Origin: Akkermansia massiliensis
GTDB taxonomy: Bacteria > Verrucomicrobiota > Verrucomicrobiia > Verrucomicrobiales > Akkermansiaceae
Length of the DNA: 64,000 nucleotides
Assembly: GCF_018847375.1 (NCBI RefSeq)
Contig: NZ_CP072036.1
Coordinates: 2,985,080 to 3,049,079, forward strand
Reading direction: 5' to 3'
Below, piece after piece: positions 26,770-36,150 of this stretch. A program made the position numbers and the translations under genes. Under the pieces are notes generated by a model. The model did not search any database and had not been told where the DNA came from. It saw only the letters and a program-made list of their open reading frames with translations. How positions within the stretch are numbered: the stretch's first letter is position 1; each line of letters begins with the position of its first letter.

Positions 26770-29649
26770 TTATCTATCTTCCATGATCCATGCGTTCAGA
26801 TCGATATATTCCGGTGGGGCGGATTTTCCTTTCAAGTCGTCAAAACAGCAATCCGCCATGCGCTTGAATATTTCCGGATATTGCTGAATGAAGTTTTTTG
26901 CACCCTTGCATTCATCTTTTTCCCCCCAACCGCAGGGGGGCGAGAAATTGTAAATGATCTGGAGAGAATCAAGGAGATTCCGGAGATTGTTTTCCACTTG
27001 TTCCGGGTTACTGTTGCTTACATGGAAAGCGTACGCGCAAGTATCGATTCCTTGCGCCCGGTTTTCCTTAAGCAGCAACGACGGATTGACCCGGAGACGT
27101 TTTTCTTGAGGACAGTTTTCCTCTGTATGCCGGCTTTCCGGGCCGACATTCCACGGCATTCCGAGAATTCCGGTCCGGACGGAAGGATAGCGTTTTTTAA
27201 TGCATGAAGCGAGAAGAAGGCAGGCAACGGCTTCTTCCGCCCTCCCTGCCAGGAGAATGCGCTTCGCATGCGGGGTGGCGGCGAGAAATTCAAGGATATC
27301 CCGTTTCATGTTGTCCAAATGGTCTTCCAGGTTCCAGGAAGAATAACGGATACGAATGACGGGACGCCCCGTTGAATGCAGCCACGGTTTTTCCGGGGCG
27401 CCGCAGAGAGCAATGACATATTCATCCGCAATAGAAGAGTCCGGCGCCATGAATGAATAGGAAGAGAACCAGTAATTACCGTCTTCTCTGCGAAGAAAGG
27501 TTTCCTTTCCCCAGTAATCCCAGCCTATGACGAGTTTTTTGTCCGAGTATTCAAGGATTTCGCCTCCATCGTTGCAATTTAAACGCTTTCCCCTGTTTCC
27601 CGTGATGCACAAGCCATCCGTCCAATCCTGCTGGCGCAAATGAATAAGGGAGGAGGCATGGGGAGGAGATTGAAGGAAGGCGGCTTCTTCCTTCTTCCGT
27701 AAACGGTAGGCGCCTTCTTCCATTTTCGTAAAGGTTTCCACGCCCCATTTATCCCATTTCAATGTGATTTCCACTCCGGTCAGAGACAGCACGTCGGCTT
27801 CATCCCGAGGGCCGTCCAGGCGAATGGCCCGTCCATTGCTGATTTTCATGCATCCTTTCCAGTCAGAATGGATGATGTCCACGAGGTGTTCATCATTCCC
27901 GGCATCTGTAGAAGCACCGTTCTGCATTTTCCGGAATTCCTCGGAAACAGTACCTCCCCGCATGATGGAAGCATTGCTTTTTTGCATAATCAGATGGCTG
28001 TGAATTCCCCGCTTTTTCAGATAGGGAGCTATGTCAGCACACCCGTGTTCCAGCATGACGGTCTGGAATAGCTGGTCTTCCGCAAAGCCAAATTGATAGA
28101 ATCCCGTTTGCCTTAAACAACGGTACATGGCTTCCTTCATAGCCGCGCGGTCGGTTTCCCAAGCCAGCAGATCCTCCATGACCCGCCGTGACATGATTTG
28201 AGCCGGCCCCAGGGCCAGCAGGAAGGACTTTTCCAGATAAGGGTATCCTTCATGCCGTTTCAGCCACAGGCCCTCCCCACGGTGGCAGCTTGAATAACCA
28301 TCGGGCAACAAGGCATGAAAATCGGCAACATGCCGGAAGTAGTCCGGGTCATAGAAGTCATCATCGTCAATCTTGGCAAAAAGGTCATAGGATGAAATAT
28401 CCAGGCCACGGACGGTATCCATAAAGTTGGTAAGCTGGTTTCTGTTAGGGCAGAGGCGCAGCGTCACTCTTCCGGCATCGATGAACGGCTGCACATGGGG
28501 AAGCAGAATCCTGCGGGCCGTTTCAGCCGAAACTCCCTTAACTGCTGCAAATACATGCAGATGTGGATAGCTCTGGTTCATCATGCAGAGAATCTGGCGA
28601 AGGAGGTCTTCCACCCGCTTGTATGATGCAATGCATGCCGCCATATTGAATGGCCGTCCAAGTGGCCGTTTCTGAGAAGGAGAAACTGTTTCCGAAACCG
28701 TCCATGGTTTCCCATCGTCATACCGCGGCATAAAAACTCCCCCGTGAAGCAACGGTTCGTCCTTTCCCTCCATGGAGGCAGGCTGCCGCCCGGCATTTCC
28801 CTCCCTGAAAATTTTCTTGAAAAACAAGGCTGCTTCATCCAGCAGGCCATCCACGCCGATCTGTCCCTCGTCAAACAAGGGGCCCTTGAAGTAGGAGAGG
28901 TATTCGTCAACATTCCTGTCCAGGTGCTCCACATACCGGACCAGTTCCGCATGATTGCGAAAATCACGAGCATTGATGAACCGCCCGGGGTTGAATTCGC
29001 GGCAGGCATCCGGTGCTCCCCAGTAGACGGGCAGGCTTCCGGCAGCAAAAGCATCCGTCAGTTTTTGCGTTATGTAACCGGGGGAAGCATAGTTTTCAAA
29101 CGCTATGGTGAATTTGTACCGGGAGCAGAATTCGACTTTGTCTTTAACGATCATGCCCGTGTTGTTCAGAAGCTGGCCGGAACTGTCTACGTATTTGTAT
29201 TGGGAAAGAGTTTCCAAAAAACGGATGGCCTCCCGGAATTCTCCCCCGGAATAGACGAAATTACAGAATTTTTCATGCCGGTTGAGAATATCCCCTGGAA
29301 CGGAGGAGTATTGTTCAATGTGACCCGTCCTGCGGATATAGTCGGCGTTTAACCACGCAGGAAAACGAAAATGACGGTCCCCGGAAAGCGTTCCATCTCT
29401 CAGGCTTGTCAGGGAATAGCATCCTTCCTTCCAGCGCGGCAAAACAGGTTCTTCCGTATAAAACAGACGAGGACCTTTAAAGGAACGTGCGGCATTTCCA
29501 AAGATTGAATAAATCAGCAAGTCGGCACGGGCCAGGTCATCCACAAAAACAGCGCCCAAACGTTCTTTCAAGATCAGGCCCAGAATGTGGTTTTGCGGTT
29601 TGAACCCGGATTCAAAGTCGGTAAAAGCTATGCAAACGGGAGAGTCCAT
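26770..29649 (-). CDS. GT10 fucosyltransferase - GT2-like glycosyltransferase fusion with two WG modules
   Basis: A 959-residue protein, the last gene of the glycan locus. Residues 1 to about 280 are an alpha-1,3/4-fucosyltransferase (GT10): the family signature is YKFTIAFENYASPGYITQKL and LPVYWGAPDACREFNPG, close to H. pylori FucT. Residues about 335-575 are a GT2-like GT-A domain (ACIASYKRVEDLLRQ, FAKIDDDDFYDPDY, carrying the DxD motif). Two copies of the locus-specific WG module follow (about 592-650 and 670-728; LKWDKWGVETF and IGWDYWGKETF). The C-terminal 200 residues match the end of the GT10/CMP-sialate synthetase fusion and are of unknown fold. ATG at 29649 is chosen over an upstream TTG because MDSPVCIAFTDFESGF aligns with its paralog. 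No membrane segment is visible. Confidence 0.85.
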   Translation of the reverse strand: MDSPVCIAFTDFESGFKPQNHILGLILKERLGAVFVDDLARADLLIYSIFGNAARSFKGPRLFYTEEPVLPRWKEGCYSLTSLRDGTLSGDRHFRFPAWLNADYIRRTGHIEQYSSVPGDILNRHEKFCNFVYSGGEFREAIRFLETLSQYKYVDSSGQLLNNTGMIVKDKVEFCSRYKFTIAFENYASPGYITQKLTDAFAAGSLPVYWGAPDACREFNPGRFINARDFRNHAELVRYVEHLDRNVDEYLSYFKGPLFDEGQIGVDGLLDEAALFFKKIFREGNAGRQPASMEGKDEPLLHGGVFMPRYDDGKPWTVSETVSPSQKRPLGRPFNMAACIASYKRVEDLLRQILCMMNQSYPHLHVFAAVKGVSAETARRILLPHVQPFIDAGRVTLRLCPNRNQLTNFMDTVRGLDISSYDLFAKIDDDDFYDPDYFRHVADFHALLPDGYSSCHRGEGLWLKRHEGYPYLEKSFLLALGPAQIMSRRVMEDLLAWETDRAAMKEAMYRCLRQTGFYQFGFAEDQLFQTVMLEHGCADIAPYLKKRGIHSHLIMQKSNASIMRGGTVSEEFRKMQNGASTDAGNDEHLVDIIHSDWKGCMKISNGRAIRLDGPRDEADVLSLTGVEITLKWDKWGVETFTKMEEGAYRLRKKEEAAFLQSPPHASSLIHLRQQDWTDGLCITGNRGKRLNCNDGGEILEYSDKKLVIGWDYWGKETFLRREDGNYWFSSYSFMAPDSSIADEYVIALCGAPEKPWLHSTGRPVIRIRYSSWNLEDHLDNMKRDILEFLAATPHAKRILLAGRAEEAVACLLLASCIKKRYPSVRTGILGMPWNVGPESRHTEENCPQEKRLRVNPSLLLKENRAQGIDTCAYAFHVSNSNPEQVENNLRNLLDSLQIIYNFSPPCGWGEKDECKGAKNFIQQYPEIFKRMADCCFDDLKGKSAPPEYIDLNAWIMEDR

Positions 29650-29719
29650 CCGAGTGACGTGAGATAAGAGTTTTTCCGAGAAAACATGCGATTTCCTGTC
29701 CAACCGGCATCAAACGGAA

Positions 29720-30487
29720 CTAGTCCAGGCGGAGATGCGCATACGGGCTTTTTGCCTCCTGCAATAACGGCAGAATACGAGAGAGAAAGCACTCCTGCAG
29801 AGCCGGCTTTTGGGAAAGAGGGATGACTTCATCGTCATGAAATTCCCGGATGACATTTTTGTATTTAGCCGTTTTCATGAAGTGCATCCAGCAGGCATCA
29901 GGATAAGGGGTCACCTGCGGATGAGCGGTTATATCCACTTCGTAAGGCGCCGCAATTCCAAAGCGGGGCAAGTTGTTCATGCCGCAGATGAGGGAGTCGC
30001 CACCGCCATTTACAGGCCGAGGACCATAAATCATCAATCTTTGCTGATGAACCAGGGTATTGTGCCCCCGGATGGAGACGCAATCCTCCGGACCGGATAT
30101 CATTTGAAAGGCCGCTTCCAGTTCCCGGGTAAAATAAATTTGGTCAGCGTCTATTTTAGAAACGCAAAACAGCTGCCCTTCATAAAGACGGCGAATGAAT
30201 TCCATGCCGAAATTCAAGTAGGTGTCAATTCTGTTTTCCCGGGGAAGGCTCCTCAAGTCATCCACGGAATGAGGAGGAACGACATGATGCGGATAATGAA
30301 GAAAGCTGACCCGGCATTGACAAGCGTGGCAAAGGTGATGTTCCCATTCCTTGACCAGGTCAATGCTGCGGTCATCCATATCCGCCCAGAGCACCACAAC
30401 GTGGTCCAGAACGGGAGCTACGCTCAACAAACATGGGATAACTGCGTTTTCTTCATTGAGAATACGGAGAAAACCTATCCGTTTCAT
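29720..30487 (-). CDS. Glycosyltransferase-like GT-A protein
   Basis: A 255-residue protein starting MKRIGFLRILNEENAVIPCL, which has the NE motif common at the start of GT2 (PF13704-type) enzymes. SIDLVKEWE and a DxD-type motif in CVSKIDADQIYFTREL (about residue 125) fit a GT-A nucleotide-sugar site. No other conserved family block is recognised. It lies 70 bp upstream of the GT10-GT2 gene and about 85 bp downstream of the GT10/sialyl gene, on the same strand. It probably adds one sugar in the pathway of its neighbours; donor and acceptor are unknown. Confidence 0.65.
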   Translation of the reverse strand: MKRIGFLRILNEENAVIPCLLSVAPVLDHVVVLWADMDDRSIDLVKEWEHHLCHACQCRVSFLHYPHHVVPPHSVDDLRSLPRENRIDTYLNFGMEFIRRLYEGQLFCVSKIDADQIYFTRELEAAFQMISGPEDCVSIRGHNTLVHQQRLMIYGPRPVNGGGDSLICGMNNLPRFGIAAPYEVDITAHPQVTPYPDACWMHFMKTAKYKNVIREFHDDEVIPLSQKPALQECFLSRILPLLQEAKSPYAHLRLD

Positions 30488-30571
30488 GTTTTCGGCCAAT
30501 TTTGTTTTTTGTGATTGGCATTCCATTTTTTGATTAGGGATTTTTCATTATTGAGGGATTTTGCGAAACGC

Positions 30572-33500
30572 CTAGGCGGATATACGCAGATTTCTCACCT
30601 CCCCATGGTTCCCGCTTTCCGTTTCCATCATCCGGAACATTTCTTCAATCCAGGATTGAACCAATGCCGGCTTTTCCTTTACCAGATGTACGATTTTTCC
30701 GTGAACAACAGTATGATGTTCCTTGCTGCCAGCCTGATAGGCATATGTTTTCAGAAGGTAAGGAGCCAATCTGTTCGTCGCTTCTTCATCAAGAGTCCAA
30801 TGTTGACTGGTACTGTAAAAAGCAAACAAACAAAGTCCGGAGGATTCCGGCTGCTGAAGCAGTTTGAGTGGATCTCCATAACGCTCCAAAAGATTTTTAA
30901 ACGGTCTTTTTTTCCTTATCTGTTCATGAGATGGGGAAACTTTTATTCCCCGGTATACAGGAGACTGTCCACTTAAATCCACCGGCCATGGGCATCCCCA
31001 CACGCCAATATGAAGATGCGGGAAATCCTTTTTCAATCGCTGCGCCAGAATAAGGGCTGCAAACGCATCCTTGCAAATCCCCATCAGCAGGACGGATTGA
31101 AGCCGGGGCATCTTTCGTATTCCTTTTTCAACATCACGATACATGCGTTCCAGCAGCAGCAACCCCTCCCATTGATGATACCTCATGCCGATAAAAGGAC
31201 GGCTGGAATGCCGGAACACGGAGTTATAGCCGTCATACGGGTTGATGAGCAATTCCCGCGCGTATTTGTTCACTTCATTGATGGTAGAAGAATAATGATA
31301 GTCAAGGTACTGATATTTACCCTCTTCCATCCTCAGAAATTCTTCAGTCCCCCAGTTATCCCATTTAAGAACGAGTTTGTTTTCATCATGTTGAAGTATG
31401 GTTGCGTGGTCATTGCGGTGAAGCCGGCGTCCCCGTTTTTCATTCATCTGAAATTGGTCTGTCCACTGAGGATGGCTGATGAGAATGGTGTCCACAGGAA
31501 GCAAGTCCGGTGCGGGAACATTCCCCTGGGAAGAAACCGGCGGCGCCGGGGCGGAGTAATGAAATTCACCGGCGGCATCTTCCAGAATGGGAATGACTCT
31601 TCCGCTGTCAATGAGGGACTGCATGTAGGCATTTTCCGTTGGCGCATGATGCTTTGAAGAACCCGCAGCCCTCAGGTTCATATCCGTATCTCCCAAATAG
31701 TAAAGCTGGGCTTCAGGGAATAAATAGTCCGCCAGACAAAGCGCCTTGCTCAACGTGGTAAAATTGCCCGTGCTGCGGTGAACTTCCCCCGGCATGAATT
31801 TCCAGTTTTCCAGCCCTTCCCTACAAGCAAATTCATTGGAATAGCCCAATTCTTCATTGTTGAAGTAAATTTCCGGGACTCCGCGTAAAATTTCCATATG
31901 CCTTTCCTCAGGGGAAAAAGCCAGGTATCCGGCGAAGCAGGAAACAAGAACAATATCCGTCCTTTTTCCCGCCAGACCGGAATTCAAGTTATCCATTTTG
32001 CTGATTCTCATTACTTTGTCGCAAGAGTCGACAAAAGAGGAATAGTTGCGTTTCAAATCACGTTTATTTGAGACGATGCAAATGCGTTTTTTATGCCCTT
32101 CTGAAGCCAGAAAACATTGCCAGTCTTTAAATTCACCTAACCGTGACAAGGCTTTCCACTCTTCTTCCGTATCAATTTGCAGACAACAGGGAAAATCATT
32201 CGGGTAAGGGCAGGAGCCGTCATCAAACATCGTACCCGATTCCAGAAATTTTTTCCGGGTAACAACATTAATATTTCCGTCAAAAAAATAGAAAAATTTC
32301 TTGGCGTCCTGTTCCCGATGCGCCAGATGGAAATGTCCCTCCATGTGACCAATCATTTTGGTTTTGCGGGCCGTGTAGGCGGATTGAATTTTCCCTTTTT
32401 CCATGTCTTCCGCCATTTGGCGCAACAGGCCCCGACGACGGAAGGGAGAAGTCGGCTGAAGTACGGCGAATATGTCACAGGAGAAACGGGTCAATACCTG
32501 GCGTACGCAATTTTCCATTCGGCGGTCGTCCACCGTCTCCCGGAAGCACCGGATGCCTTCCCGACGGCAGCGTTCCAGAACTTCTTCACTGTCCGTACTG
32601 ACAACCGGAACAAATCCTTCCTGGAGGGCATAGGAAACGGAATACAGGAACAGGGGCCTTCCATTCAACAAGCGCCTGTTTTTATCCGGACAGCGCTCCG
32701 AATGTTTTTTAGCCGGAATAATGGCCAGCTTGCGGATGAATTGGGAAGCCGTGTCCTTCCCTTCCGGACAGAACACGGGAAACGGAGTTGCCGCCAGCGA
32801 TTGGGGCAGCAGAAGTTCCGCCTTTCCCGTCCATTGTTTTCCGTCATCATGACGGGACATGACGGGATAGCCGTGATGCAGACGGCAAGCCTCCGTACGC
32901 GGCCTGCCAGTCCGGCATATATTCCCGCTGCATGAAATCATGGAAAAGAATTCTGCCAGACGGTTCATATATTCTCCGATGTCCGGCTGGCCCGGTACAA
33001 AAACGGGACCGTCCATATAACTGAGGTAAAGGTCTTCATCCTGATCAAGACGAATCACATATTCAGCCAGGGCCTCCGGGGTGGAAAAGTCCGCGGCATT
33101 GACGAACCGGGATGGATTGGCCTCCATCCCTGCATCGGGGGCTCCCCAATAAATGGGAAGGGAAAGAGCGGCAAGAGAATCAAACAGTTTTTCAGTCACG
33201 TAACCAGCAGCCGGATAGTTTTCAAAGGCAATCGTGAATTTGCAGGAGGAGCAGAAAGCTATTTTATCCCGAACGCAGGAGCCCATGTTGTTCATGACCA
33301 TCCCGCCGCAATCTACATGCTTGTACCGGGAAAGCAGGCGCAGGAAATGAATTCTTTCCGGAGCATTCCCATTGGAATACACAAAGCTGCAAAATCGGGT
33401 ATGCCTGGACAGAAGGGATTTTCTGTCTTTGGAGTATTGTTCTATTTTTCCCGTTCTTCTGACAGGGCCATTGTTCATCCAGCAGGGCATCCTCAAATGA

Positions 33501-33799
33501 CATTCGGGATAAGGAATATCTCCCTTCATGAATGAAATGGCATAATCGCACTCATCCCAACGCGGTTTGACGGATTCCCCCGTATAAAAAACTCGAATCC
33601 CCTTAAAGTTCTGATGTTTTTCTCCAAAAACGGAGTAGATTAAAAAATCCGCCTGATCCTGGTCATCCACAACGGTCATGCCCAGTCTTTCCGTCAAAAC
33701 CGCGGACAGAATATTATCATGTGGATCAAATCCCGGCCAGAAGTCCGCAAAAGCGGCACGTTTGACCTGCCGGGAATTTATATCTGTTGCCTCAACCAT
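30572..33799 (-). CDS. GT10 fucosyltransferase - CMP-sialic acid synthetase - sialyltransferase-like fusion
   Basis: A 1075-residue protein of at least four modules. Residues 1 to about 285 are GT10 (CKFTIAFENYPAAGYVTEKL, LPIYWGAPDAG). Residues about 357-560 are an acylneuraminate cytidylyltransferase (LAIIPAKKHSERCPDKN, VVSTDSEEVLERC, FAVLQPTSPFRRRG), which makes CMP-sialic acid. Residues about 571-740 resemble a GT29-type sialyltransferase: ICIVSNKRDLKRNYSSFVDS, VMRISKMDN, GKRTDIVLV and RSTGNFTTLSKAL, in the order of the sialyl motifs. A WG module (774-831, LKWDNWGTEEF) and a C-terminal domain shared with the 959-residue paralog complete it. The start overlaps the preceding gene by 22 bases, so the two are translated together. 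The synthetase and GT10 assignments are firm; the sialyltransferase one is moderate. Confidence 0.85.
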   Translation of the reverse strand: MVEATDINSRQVKRAAFADFWPGFDPHDNILSAVLTERLGMTVVDDQDQADFLIYSVFGEKHQNFKGIRVFYTGESVKPRWDECDYAISFMKGDIPYPECHLRMPCWMNNGPVRRTGKIEQYSKDRKSLLSRHTRFCSFVYSNGNAPERIHFLRLLSRYKHVDCGGMVMNNMGSCVRDKIAFCSSCKFTIAFENYPAAGYVTEKLFDSLAALSLPIYWGAPDAGMEANPSRFVNAADFSTPEALAEYVIRLDQDEDLYLSYMDGPVFVPGQPDIGEYMNRLAEFFSMISCSGNICRTGRPRTEACRLHHGYPVMSRHDDGKQWTGKAELLLPQSLAATPFPVFCPEGKDTASQFIRKLAIIPAKKHSERCPDKNRRLLNGRPLFLYSVSYALQEGFVPVVSTDSEEVLERCRREGIRCFRETVDDRRMENCVRQVLTRFSCDIFAVLQPTSPFRRRGLLRQMAEDMEKGKIQSAYTARKTKMIGHMEGHFHLAHREQDAKKFFYFFDGNINVVTRKKFLESGTMFDDGSCPYPNDFPCCLQIDTEEEWKALSRLGEFKDWQCFLASEGHKKRICIVSNKRDLKRNYSSFVDSCDKVMRISKMDNLNSGLAGKRTDIVLVSCFAGYLAFSPEERHMEILRGVPEIYFNNEELGYSNEFACREGLENWKFMPGEVHRSTGNFTTLSKALCLADYLFPEAQLYYLGDTDMNLRAAGSSKHHAPTENAYMQSLIDSGRVIPILEDAAGEFHYSAPAPPVSSQGNVPAPDLLPVDTILISHPQWTDQFQMNEKRGRRLHRNDHATILQHDENKLVLKWDNWGTEEFLRMEEGKYQYLDYHYSSTINEVNKYARELLINPYDGYNSVFRHSSRPFIGMRYHQWEGLLLLERMYRDVEKGIRKMPRLQSVLLMGICKDAFAALILAQRLKKDFPHLHIGVWGCPWPVDLSGQSPVYRGIKVSPSHEQIRKKRPFKNLLERYGDPLKLLQQPESSGLCLFAFYSTSQHWTLDEEATNRLAPYLLKTYAYQAGSKEHHTVVHGKIVHLVKEKPALVQSWIEEMFRMMETESGNHGEVRNLRISA

Positions 33800-36138
33800 G
33801 CGTGACCTCCGTGTTTTTGAAGAGATTTATCCTTTACGATCATTTTTACTTTCGGTTTGATCGCCATGAGATTTTTTTGATTAAAGTCCAATGTTTCAGG
33901 GAATAAATATTCAGGAGATAAAACAAGGGGATGCCGGCCAATCACATATTTATTGAGGTGGCTTTCATCGTGCCAAACGGCAATGACACCGTCCTCAAGA
34001 TCCCGCCTGACGGCATCCGCCAACTCCCGGCACATGCGGAGATAGTCTTCAGCCCTTCCCCCGTTAAAGCCTCCGGCGACATAATATTCTCCTTCGGAAT
34101 GGAGCACCCGCGCCCGGGACATTCCATTTTTTTCGTAGGGGTAAGTGGAACGGGGGCGTTGGTAGTACCCCGGATGAAGCGTCACCATGAGACCCTGCCG
34201 GTTCATCGGGAAAATTTCCTGACCGACAGGCCCTACGGGAAGCAAAGTTCCATTCATGAAATAAATGTAGTCATATTGCTGCAATTCCTCCCGAACGGTT
34301 AAAAAAGTCTCAAACCTTCTCAAGGTTTCCATGGGCCACGGATAAAACGGCTTGCGGACAAGAGTCACGTCATCGCCGGTTTCCACTTCCGGATGATCCG
34401 TGAACAGAAAATAATGCACATCATGCCCTGTCAGGAAATATTGTTTGGAGGCCGCATAAAACTCCTCCCAGAACGTCATATAACGCCCCGTGGCTATAAA
34501 CAGGACAGCCACTTTTTTCCGGGGAGAAAAAGGTTCCTCCTGTCTGCCGCCGCTCGACAAATAGAAGGTTCCATCCTCCATCTTTTTAAACGCCTCCACG
34601 CCCCAGCAATCCCACTTGAGAGTTATTTTCTCATCAGTGACGGAGAGGACGTCCGCTTCGTCGTCCCGTTCAAAACGGCGCGCCCTGTTCCCAAAGACAC
34701 GGACAATATCATGCCATTGCGGATGATGCACTTCCATGAGACGCTCCTCATTAACCTGATTCGTAGAAATGTTCCAGTTTCTGCCCCGGAAATCTCCCGG
34801 AACCAGCCCTCCGCGCATCACGGAAGCATTGCCGGTCTGAATCGCCAGATGCATTGGCAGGGCCATTTCCTGTACATACCGGGTGCGGTTGCTGCTTCCG
34901 GTATCCAGCATCATCATGTGCATGAAGTTGTCTTCCGTAAATCCATACCCGGCATGACGGAGCCTGGGCGAGATCTGGGATATCATGTGAGGATTGGTCT
35001 CACAAATTATTAATTTTTCCAGCACATCCCGGCTCAATACCAAGGTGGGGCCAAAGCAGCCGAAAAATCCGTTTCCGGAGAAGGGATACCCTCCACGCAC
35101 GCTTAGATATTCGCCCGGCCCGCAATAAAAGCTGCTGAATTCCGGCGGAAGATGCAGATGGAATTTATTGACTGACTTGAAATAATCCCTTCCGTACAAA
35201 TCATCGTCGTCAATTTTGGCGAAAAGATCGTAATCGGAAACGTTCAAATCCCTTATCGTGTCCAAGAAATTGGATAGCTGGTTCTTGTTGGGGAAAAGCC
35301 GCATCGTCAAACGGCCTTCGTGAATAAAATGTTCAAAGAGAGGGAGCACTGTTCTGCGGTACGTGCCTTCCGGTATCCCCTTGACAGCTGCGAACACATG
35401 AAGATTCGGATAGCTCTGATCCATCATGCACCAAATCTGCCTCTGCAAATCCGTCAGACGCTTATAGGATGAGAGACAAACAGCAATTTTGCAATCGGGT
35501 CTCTGCTTAGTCCGTTCGTGCTGGTAAAACAGATTGTGGCGGGCCACACGGATTTTGAGGTCTCCATGGCTGTTGGCAGCCTCCAGGGCAATATCAGTCG
35601 GCAACCGGTAATCGGCAAAAACCCGGGCCACCCTGGGGCGTCGGGCAGCAGGGATGACGAGAGCATGCGTTCCCCATACGTAGGAGGTATTGGCATCCGT
35701 CTTTCCCGTTTTGAAATCTTCAAACAAGATTTCATCAGATTCCCCCGGAGCCCCTTGCGGAGACCATACTGCATGATGGAACAGCCGGAAAATATCCGTC
35801 TCCGGATGCTCCTTCATTTCCTTCCTGAGAGCCGTTTCCAAGCGGGAAGAAGCCACCATCGGCACGGCATCGCTTTCTCCGAAAATAATCAGGTCACTCC
35901 CAGCATAATTTCTGTCCTCCAGCAGACGTATGAAAGATGCCCTCAGAGAACGGACGTGCGAACGTTCCGCAGACGCCGGGGACCGTCCCAGGTAGGATGC
36001 ACTTTCCTCTTCCCGCGCATCCCTGAGGGGGGAAAGATCCGCGGTAGAGGGATAGAGCTCCAGCTCATAACCCATCCGGTGCAATTCCGAAGCTCCCTCC
36101 GACTTTTCCCCAGAAGACACAATCAAAACACATTTCAT
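33778..36138 (-). CDS. GT-A domain - GT2-like - WG module - GT6 (ABO family) fusion
   Basis: A 786-residue protein. Residues 1 to about 205 are a GT25-like or related GT-A region with an acidic motif in DLIIFGESDAVPM and VWGTHALVIPAA. Residues about 217-450 are a GT2-like domain nearly the same as that of the 959-residue protein (CLSSYKRLTDLQRQIWCMM, FAKIDDDDLYGRDYF). A WG module occupies 469-528. Residues about 541-760 are a GT6 transferase, the family of the human ABO enzymes: EGEYYVAGGFNGG, AVWHDESHLNKY and LVLSPEYLFPE are hallmark blocks. At the family's metal site, FMNGTLL (629-631 NGT) replaces the DxD of mammals and the NxN of known bacterial members. The product is probably an alpha-1,3-Gal or GalNAc on a fucosylated acceptor. 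Confidence 0.87.
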   Translation of the reverse strand: MKCVLIVSSGEKSEGASELHRMGYELELYPSTADLSPLRDAREEESASYLGRSPASAERSHVRSLRASFIRLLEDRNYAGSDLIIFGESDAVPMVASSRLETALRKEMKEHPETDIFRLFHHAVWSPQGAPGESDEILFEDFKTGKTDANTSYVWGTHALVIPAARRPRVARVFADYRLPTDIALEAANSHGDLKIRVARHNLFYQHERTKQRPDCKIAVCLSSYKRLTDLQRQIWCMMDQSYPNLHVFAAVKGIPEGTYRRTVLPLFEHFIHEGRLTMRLFPNKNQLSNFLDTIRDLNVSDYDLFAKIDDDDLYGRDYFKSVNKFHLHLPPEFSSFYCGPGEYLSVRGGYPFSGNGFFGCFGPTLVLSRDVLEKLIICETNPHMISQISPRLRHAGYGFTEDNFMHMMMLDTGSSNRTRYVQEMALPMHLAIQTGNASVMRGGLVPGDFRGRNWNISTNQVNEERLMEVHHPQWHDIVRVFGNRARRFERDDEADVLSVTDEKITLKWDCWGVEAFKKMEDGTFYLSSGGRQEEPFSPRKKVAVLFIATGRYMTFWEEFYAASKQYFLTGHDVHYFLFTDHPEVETGDDVTLVRKPFYPWPMETLRRFETFLTVREELQQYDYIYFMNGTLLPVGPVGQEIFPMNRQGLMVTLHPGYYQRPRSTYPYEKNGMSRARVLHSEGEYYVAGGFNGGRAEDYLRMCRELADAVRRDLEDGVIAVWHDESHLNKYVIGRHPLVLSPEYLFPETLDFNQKNLMAIKPKVKMIVKDKSLQKHGGHAWLRQQI

Positions 36139-36150
36139 AAAATGTACCTG

